In this document: one piece after another, positions 58,440-64,000 of the stretch | How positions within the stretch are numbered: position 1 is the first letter of the stretch | Layout of the letters: each line of letters begins with the position of its first letter | Assembly: GCA_028564675.1 (NCBI GenBank) | Contig: JAOVVO010000016.1 | Coordinates: 62,001 to 126,000, forward strand | Direction: 5' to 3' | Origin: Onchocerca lupi | Taxonomy: Eukaryota > Nematoda > Chromadorea > Rhabditida > Onchocercidae | Length of the DNA: 64,000 bases | Notes under the pieces: generated by a model | What the model was told of the DNA's origin: nothing | Seen by the model: only the letters and a program-made list of their open reading frames with translations | Databases searched by the model: none | Program-made: the position numbers and the translations under genes

Positions 58440-59435
58440 GTTCCTGCTATCAGAAGTCCAATTTTCGTGTGAAGCGAGGAAAATTCTGATTCTGAATTTT
58501 GAACCTTTTCTAATTGGATGAATTTGAAGAAGTAAGCAGGTCCGATAAGTATATCAGACTCTTTCCAAACTTTCCAGATCACTTAATTGGCCTTGACTTG
58601 TCATGGATGATAAATTGTTTAATTTAATTGCTTATAAGTTATTCGTCAAGTAGTTCATCATATTGGCCTCAATTATAATTTCTTTTCCAGATCTTATCCC
58701 AATTTCAGCTTTGGTTGTAAGACATGGTTTCGTGTCTTATTACCAAACGACGCAATATTTTATCCTTTTTCTTCTATTTCTTGTAGATTTAATCGATTTG
58801 TTAAATCTCTGGATAAAAAGAATAATTGTGAATTGATATCAAATGCTAAATAATGCCAAGCTTCTTCTTAAATTTTTGGATTGATCATTTTGATTTCTTT
58901 GCGTAAGAGAAGGCTTGTTTATCTTGTTGAATCTTTTTTTCACTCATTAACCTTGTTATATCGAATCTAGTTTTCTTTTCTAGACCAGTGGTTGCCATTC
59001 TTATATCTGATATGAACAGCCCAAAATTGTAAGGATCTTGCAGTGGAAACATAAATGTTTCCTTCTATTGCAATTATTTGTTGCATTTCTTGCCCGAAGA
59101 TAGTTAATGCATGCTTTACTTTTTCTTAAACATTCCACTCGTTGTTTAAGAGTGGAATAAATTCGGTATTCGTTATCTCAACGGTCTTTACAAAATACGC
59201 GAGATCTTTTTTCTGATTATCTTAATTTTCCTTCGATCTGCAGCTAGCTTAGAATCGCTTGATTTGAATTGATTTAATGTGAATAAGACAGAAGTTTCTC
59301 CTTTAGAATTACATGAAGTTCGTTTTGGTTTAAAATCTATTGACTTTTGTCGCTTTTTCTTTCTGATAGTGACAAAATAATAAGTTGAATTCTGTTCTTC
59401 CGTTCTCACAATTTCTTCAATTTTGTTGTTTACTC
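58440..59435 (-). mobile_element. BEL/Pao gag-protease fragment in an intron
   Basis: Minus-strand nucleocapsid to pre-RT segment: SDILIGPAYFFKF and HTKIGLLIAGTGN align with family-B 28290-28440; the zinc-knuckle zone lies at 59040-59200. It stops abruptly at 58440. Frames are broken. Confidence 0.75.
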
Positions 59436-59600
59436 ACTTGGGAACAAACCTCAAATTTGGTTAATTAAACCTTCGTTATGACTAATTTGTTAATCAACGT
59501 ACACATTAATTATTACAATAATTACAAAAACAATACAGTTTCGACAATATAATTAAGAGATTATAATGCAAAAAAGGGGGAGAGATAGGTTATGGAAAGA
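59436..59600 (-). repeat. Partial family-B LTR 3' end with SL1-like sequence
   Basis: On the minus strand the last part of the LTR is recognisable (ATTACAATAATTAATGTG-like segment, then SL1-like sequence at 59450-59471 and TTGTTCCCAAG). It abuts nucleocapsid sequence, so PBS and N-terminal gag are deleted. Similarity to 30240-30370 is partial. Confidence 0.5.
59450..59471 (-). other. SL1-like: SL1-like sequence, 20 of 22 identical
   Basis: Complement reads GGTTTAATTAA then CCAAATTTGAG; two substitutions from SL1, at positions 11 and 16. Here it is followed by GTTTGT. It is in the position corresponding to the exact copies in the other two LTRs. Confidence 0.8.
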
Positions 59601-59649
59601 ATTGGTATACCAAAAGCTGGTCCACTCGACCGAGCTCATGGCAGCTTAC

Positions 59650-59776
59650 TCGTTGAAATGATTTTTGTACTCAGGACCCTCATCTCCTTCGTCGATGGAG
59701 GACCCTGGTATCATTTTGTAGAGACAAGAAAGATCCTTTGTTGTCTCGGGAGCATGCGCCTTTGGTGCGCATGAGA
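59650..59776 (-). CDS. Candidate gene of unknown family, first visible exon
   Basis: Acceptor GGCACAG (or CCACAG six bases upstream), donor AACGA|gtaagc. Reads SCAPKAHAPETTKDLSCLYK then MIPGSSIDEGDEGPEYKN. Phase 2 out fits the exon at 58222-58316 (GA+T gives Asp). It is GC-richer than its surroundings and lies between two BEL fragments, so it is not retroelement sequence. The true start was not found; a frame at 60903-61097 (MRRAARFEFGFDS) is a possible but phase-incompatible candidate. Confidence 0.45.
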
Positions 59777-59889
59777 CTGTGCCTGTGGTTAGCTGATGAT
59801 TAAAGAAAGCTTTTTTAAAGCTCATTAACTGGATAGACAAAAAATGATTCCACAGTCGAATAAAGCAAATATGCAATGTAAAATTTAAA

Positions 59890-60905
59890 ACAAAAGGTTC
59901 ACTGATTTTCTTCTTTTATCCTCGCGATTTCAGCGACAACTTTTTCTCTTTACTAAAAGTTTAGCTTCTAGTCGTTTCTTCGTTTCTTTGGACTAGTTAT
60001 ACCATAAATTGTGGAAGCTTATTCACTGACCGTTTTTCTTGTCCTTTTTTTAATTGATATACTTTGTCCAGTATTCGGGCCGGCAATCTACTTTTTATAA
60101 TAGTTTTGATGCTAGAATGCTCTAGATTCTCACTTATAGTCTCTAGCTATCGAGTAATCCTTCTGTCACTTCAGCGGTTGCTATCCATTCTCTATCATTT
60201 CTTTTGATGAAATAAAACTCATTATAGAGCAATTTTTTGATGGTATATGATTTGCCGAACTTTTCAATTAAAATTTTTCCCGTAATTTTCCGAAGCAATG
60301 TCATAGCTTCTAACAGCTAGTAAGGCATCTCTCTCAAAACAAGAAGTGAGATAATTCAGTTTCTGAATCATTGAAATTCTTTAGAAATGTAATGCTGCAT
60401 TGAAACTGCTCTAAAACTCCTCTATATCTTTGGATTGCCATTAAGACTGGTAGTGGCAGTTGTAGTGAATTTATGGTTGCGTGTAACTTACTGAGGTATG
60501 TCTCCTTTTATGAGGTTCCTTTAAATCAATTTATTAGTTCAAAATCATCAGTTGTATATACTTAAAGTGATAGTGATTTTTTTCCGTTATTTATTAAATT
60601 AAAAATATCTTTTTCGTCGTCGACGATTTTTCCAAATTTTTCTTCTTTCTTTCTTTGCGGGGTCACCGTTTTTTGAATGACTTCCAACCAATTCTTGTTA
60701 ACTGATTCGAGCGTACCAGTATAGAGTTCGAAATGTTTTATTTTTTCTTTGGTGATTCTTTCTCAACCGTCTATTGCTTTCGTAATTCTTTTCTTAGTAA
60801 GTGTCAATCTGCTGGTGTCAAATCCATTTCCTTTACTTCAATAAGACCAAAAACCAGACATTGTCGTGAAAGTATTTGTTTGATAGTTGCCACAGACAAT
60901 AATTA
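59890..60905 (-). mobile_element. BEL/Pao gag fragment in the next upstream intron
   Basis: Minus-strand gag from near the primer-binding region (about 60900) through the central gag region, aligning in order with family-B 29230-30235. Frames are broken. It lacks the SL1-type LTR. Confidence 0.72.
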
Positions 60906-61863
60906 TTGGAAAAATTTGTTTTTAGTGGAGGAATTATTATGGTATAGATTACAAGCTTGAAACATCACTGGAAAGTTGAGTCTCGGTTTATTCATCTTGG
61001 TTGTTGACAGCAGGGATATTTGTTGTACGTCTACCTGATGAAAGATGGATGGTAAAATTGAGTCGAAGCCGAATTCAAAACGCGCTGCCCGTCGCATTGT
61101 TGACGAGAATTATGGTCGTTAGCTACTCCGTATGTTTGTATTTAATGTCGTTAACTATCTCCATATTTTTATTTAAAATTAGCAGTGGAATATGAACAGC
61201 AAAAAACTTTACGGAAAATATTCATTTTTTAATATTCGTCCATAACGAATAGGACTTACCCTCCATTTCATTTGCCTTTAACTCGTAACTGAAGAGAGAT
61301 TGTGCATTGCATACTATGTAACTTAAATTATGCAGGCAACTTTTATTGAATCATTCGCTAGAGATTGGGACATCTGGAATGATCATAAAATAATGCATAA
61401 CATTTAAGACTACATTAGTCTTTATCATCGACACCACTAGTGGAATAAATTGTAAAAGTTGTCATCGAAGTATATAATGAAAACACTTTTAATCCAAATC
61501 CAAAATTTTTTTCTCTATTATATAATTTATTGTGGAGCAGTTGTGAAATTTAGATCATTTTCTTGAATCTGATTCTGCGTAAATGACCACTATACATGTC
61601 AAACTCAAACAACAATATTACATGAGGTAGCATTATGTGCGAATTTCAAGTTGTTTGCTGTCTTCCACGTTGCTTTTGATCATTAGAACATTATTGCTCT
61701 ACGACATAAATATGTAACACGTATGTGACGTTGCATGTATGAAAAAATATGCCATTCCTAAATCCGGCGACTTGATATACTAATTTCAAGTATCGTTAAT
61801 TATCAACTCTACTAATGCTATAAATCTCACAGAATGGCCTTGATGGTCTTGCTGGAACCCCAG
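60906..61863. other. Flank between gag fragment and solo LTR
   Basis: No supported gene. The beginning may include a degraded LTR of the adjacent gag fragment. A minus frame at 60903-61097 contains an ATG and a donor (CATCAG|gtagac), but nothing links it to a gene. Confidence 0.35.
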
Positions 61864-61868
61864 CCATC
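61864..61868. repeat. Target-site duplication CCATC (left)
   Basis: Five bases directly before the LTR, identical to 62364-62368. BEL/Pao integrases make short target duplications of this kind. Confidence 0.88.
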
Positions 61869-61908
61869 TGTCAGAACAACTGAAGACCGGAAAGTGATTT
61901 TTTCCTTG

Positions 61909-61981
61909 TAATGCAAATTAGGAGTAACATTTCTGCCAGCTGCACTCATTTTTTTTTGATTTTGCAACCTAATTTGCATTA
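61909..61981. repeat. Inverted repeat TAATGCAAATTAGG/CCTAATTTGCATTA
   Basis: Perfect 14-bp arms at 61909-61922 and 61968-61981 with a 45-nt loop, inside U3. Each arm includes ATGCAAAT, the POU-factor octamer. The second arm is not obvious in the LTR at 30240-30702. Confidence 0.7.
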
Positions 61982-62006
61982 AAATAAATTTAAAAAACCC
62001 AGCTGC

Positions 62007-62063
62007 ATTGCGCTAACAAAGGACCAGCTGCTAACAAAAGCTAACTGTATTGCGTAACAAAGG
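62007..62063 (+). promoter_or_regulatory. Repeated U3 motif ATTGCG(C)TAACAAAGG
   Basis: Two near-identical 15-16 bp direct copies 42 bp apart with GCTAACAAAAGCTAAC between them; enhancer-like spacing in the LTR U3. Function inferred. Confidence 0.35.
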
Positions 62064-62308
62064 CGCACATGGATGTATTATCAATCCTTCCTTTTTTTTT
62101 TACCATTTTCAAAACGATTCATGCCAATGAGTGGTTGCTCTCTACGTCGCAGTTATTTAAACTTTCCTTAATATTCTTCTTATTATATAGTAATTTCACC
62201 ACTAATTTTACTATGTTTTATTGATATGATATTTGTAATTTTCATGTTTTATTGATGTAATATTTGTAATCGTCGTGTTTTGTATTATCAAGTTTTCTAT
62301 TGATAAAA

Positions 62309-62330
62309 GGTTTAATTACCCAAGTTTGAG
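62309..62330 (+). other. SL1: Exact SL1 spliced-leader sequence inside the solo LTR
   Basis: GGTTTAATTAC followed by CCAAGTTTGAG, all 22 bases of nematode SL1. Preceded by GATAAAA (no acceptor AG), followed by ATTCTACGCG (no donor GT, no Sm site), so it is not an SL RNA gene. It lies 33 bp from the LTR end, as in the other copy. Confidence 0.95.
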
Positions 62331-62363
62331 ATTCTACGCGCCACGAGACAAAGTTTCCCGACA

Positions 62364-62368
62364 CCATC
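62364..62368. repeat. Target-site duplication CCATC (right)
   Basis: Identical to 61864-61868, directly after the LTR end CCCGACA. Confidence 0.88.
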
Positions 62369-64000
62369 ACTTCTTTTGTTTCTTTGGAATTTACATATGA
62401 GATTTAAGCACACATAAACATCACTTCAGCACAGTACGAAATCGACAACAAAGAATCGACACTGGAAATTTATCTTTAGGAAAATTTATTTATTTATTTT
62501 TTTGAATGGTTGCATGTAAAAAAATCATTAAATAACACAAGATGATGCGGATTGTAGGTAAATAGAAAAATGCAAAATTACTAACAAATCTCCGACATAA
62601 AGCTTTATCGAACCAGTTTCTTCGTAAAACTCAAAAAACAAAATTTTATTATTTGTAATAAAGAATGTGAAACAACCTAGGGATGCCATGACAATCTTAA
62701 TTATTGATGGCCGTTTATTGTAGGGAAAGCCAAGATGGCGTGGTTGTTCTCAAAGGAGAATGTTGTGTCCTTTGATGACCTTGACTGTCGTTTTCATATG
62801 TTTTTGAGTGCGATCAACTGACTTTAATTTTTACTGTGAAATATATATATGGTTATATATATTTGCGTGTGCAGTTAACCTTAAGGGAACGATGCATTGC
62901 CGGAAAAACCGAAATATTTTTTGGAATATAGATATGAAGAAATAATCAAAATTTTTGCATTATAGAAATATCTCGGTATAGGCAAACTTTTGATCCTTAG
63001 GCTATAATTAATATATTGTAAATTGTGCCGTACTAATGGCTACATGGAGTAAATAAACTCCTTTTGCGCACTTTGTACTTGTGGGGAAAAAAAATCTCTC
63101 TGAATTGTACAATGTGGTTTGTGGATTGGTTGGCAGTAGATATCGGGGAAAGTCTTGTACGACAAAGATGAATTCTTTTAAGATTCACTGATTGATGAAA
63201 GAATAATTATTGATAATAACAATATCAGCGAATATCGGATAAATTGATCACTGGGTTATTCTTCTCTTTGTCGCTCGTGTCGGTCGGGTTTTCGAACTGT
63301 TGCTGTCGAAGCGTCGATTTGTTCGTTGTAGAACTGTTGTCGAAACTGTTATGGAAGCTGTATAAAAAACTGTTGAAAAGCACTTGCCGAAAAACTGCTC
63401 CTGTCGAAGACTCGTTGTAGAAGACTGACTCTTCTCCTAAATCCGAATTTTATATATCTTTTCGGGGTCCCTCCTTTTTTTCACATCTCTAATTTGTTGC
63501 TTCATGATTGGTCGACCTCGTTTTGTTTACCTGTTGAACAGAGCATTTTGGCGGGAAACATGTCTACCTTTCTATTTATTGTTTTGGCGGTAAACATGTT
63601 TATCCTTGTTGGTCCATTGAAAACTGTTTTCGCGCTTCTTAAGTTTTAACATTTCTTGCGTACCGGTATTTCCCGACAGAGTTAACACGTTGTAAATTAT
63701 CTCTCTTTGCGCCATAAGTCAATATATTGCAAATCGTGCTAGGGTTCACATGTAGTGACTCATAAATAACTTCCCTCCTATCAAATAGAGGTCCAAATTA
63801 CTGGTGCTATTAATTATTGGTCGATATTTATCGCTTCATTATGAGCCGTAATTGCGGCAAAAAAAATTCTCACAAAAAGTCTTTATTACACAACAAATTT
63901 ATCTGTACCAATTCCAATCCTCAAAAAAAAAAAACCCTTTACAAATTAATTTCACGACAGCATTGCACTGCTTCATTATCATTTTCATAAGGTTGACGGA
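62369..64000. other. Unassigned repeat-rich DNA at the window end
   Basis: No gene supported. 62999-63075 and 63711-63790 are degenerate direct repeats sharing AATATATTG(T/C)AAAT(T/C)GTGC. 63280-63420 holds several degenerate copies of GAACTGTTGTCGAA. A TTTCCCGACA at 63671-63680 resembles the family-B LTR end, but no matching LTR body was found. Confidence 0.4.

Larger units (their letters stand above)
61869..62363 (+). mobile_element. Solo LTR of the family-B BEL/Pao element
   Basis: 495 bp, TGTCAGAACAACTGAAGACC...TTTCCCGACA, homologous to 30240-30702 in inverted orientation, flanked by perfect CCATC duplications. No internal element sequence adjoins it, so it arose by LTR-LTR recombination. 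The U3 part has a 14-bp inverted repeat (61909-61922/61968-61981) containing the octamer ATGCAAAT, and a repeated ATTGCG(C)TAACAAAGG (62007-62022, 62049-62063). SL1 lies at 62309-62330. Confidence 0.92.

Noticed and set aside
62309..62330. SL RNA gene
   Set aside because: After the 22-nt leader there is no GT splice donor, no Sm-binding site and no SL RNA-like body; the sequence is bounded by LTR ends and target duplications.
1..64000. tRNA genes, rRNA genes and CRISPR arrays
   Set aside because: No B-box/acceptor pairing, rRNA core sequence or regularly spaced direct repeats were seen on either strand by reading.

Overview
ORGANISM. Eukaryotic, AT-rich DNA with short phase-consistent introns (TTTCAG-type acceptors), an NR2C (TR2/TR4) nuclear receptor, BEL/Pao retrotransposons and, decisively, exact copies of the 22-nt nematode spliced leader SL1. 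It is a nematode. The base composition would suit a spirurid/filarial worm, but the species cannot be fixed from this window. LAYOUT. (1) 1-15.2 kb: one plus-strand gene, an NR2C nuclear receptor (nhr-41 type). Ten exons, 10526-15015, encode the zinc-finger DNA-binding domain, a long hinge and the ligand-binding domain. Three upstream exons (3706-4726) join in phase and may give a longer N-terminus. The 5' region and large intron hold two DR1 elements and one IR1 element, the site classes bound by nuclear receptors. (2) 15.2-20.2 kb: AT-rich intergenic DNA ending in a small inverted-repeat element. (3) 20.3-31.75 kb: a nest of mobile elements on the minus strand. A decayed BEL/Pao provirus (family A, LTRs 20286-20919 and 31075-31752) contains a second BEL/Pao element (family B, 5' LTR 30240-30702) whose RNase H frame runs directly into a Helitron helicase C-terminus, followed by two further helicase fragments. 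(4) 31.75-46.1 and 47.5-50.8 kb: AT-rich DNA with only isolated exon-like segments; a BEL gag-protease fragment lies at 46.1-47.5 kb. (5) 50.8-52.2 kb: a minus-strand gene for a secreted, His/Asp/Glu/Cys-rich, probably N-glycosylated, probably metal-binding protein. (6) 57.5-59.8 kb: a candidate minus-strand gene of unknown family whose introns carry BEL fragments. (7) 61.87-62.36 kb: a plus-strand solo LTR of family B with a perfect 5-bp target duplication (CCATC). MAIN DISCOVERY. The family-B LTR carries the complete SL1 sequence, exact in two independent copies in opposite orientations (62309-62330 and 30274-30295) and 20/22 in a third (59450-59471), always about 33 nt from the LTR 3' end. 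No splice donor follows it in the exact copies and no AG acceptor precedes it. It sits where the R region and genomic RNA 5' end would be expected. This suggests that the retrotransposon encodes its own spliced leader at the start of its transcript, mimicking a trans-spliced mRNA or reusing the SL sequence as an initiator. Function is inferred; the sequence match and its fixed position are seen directly.
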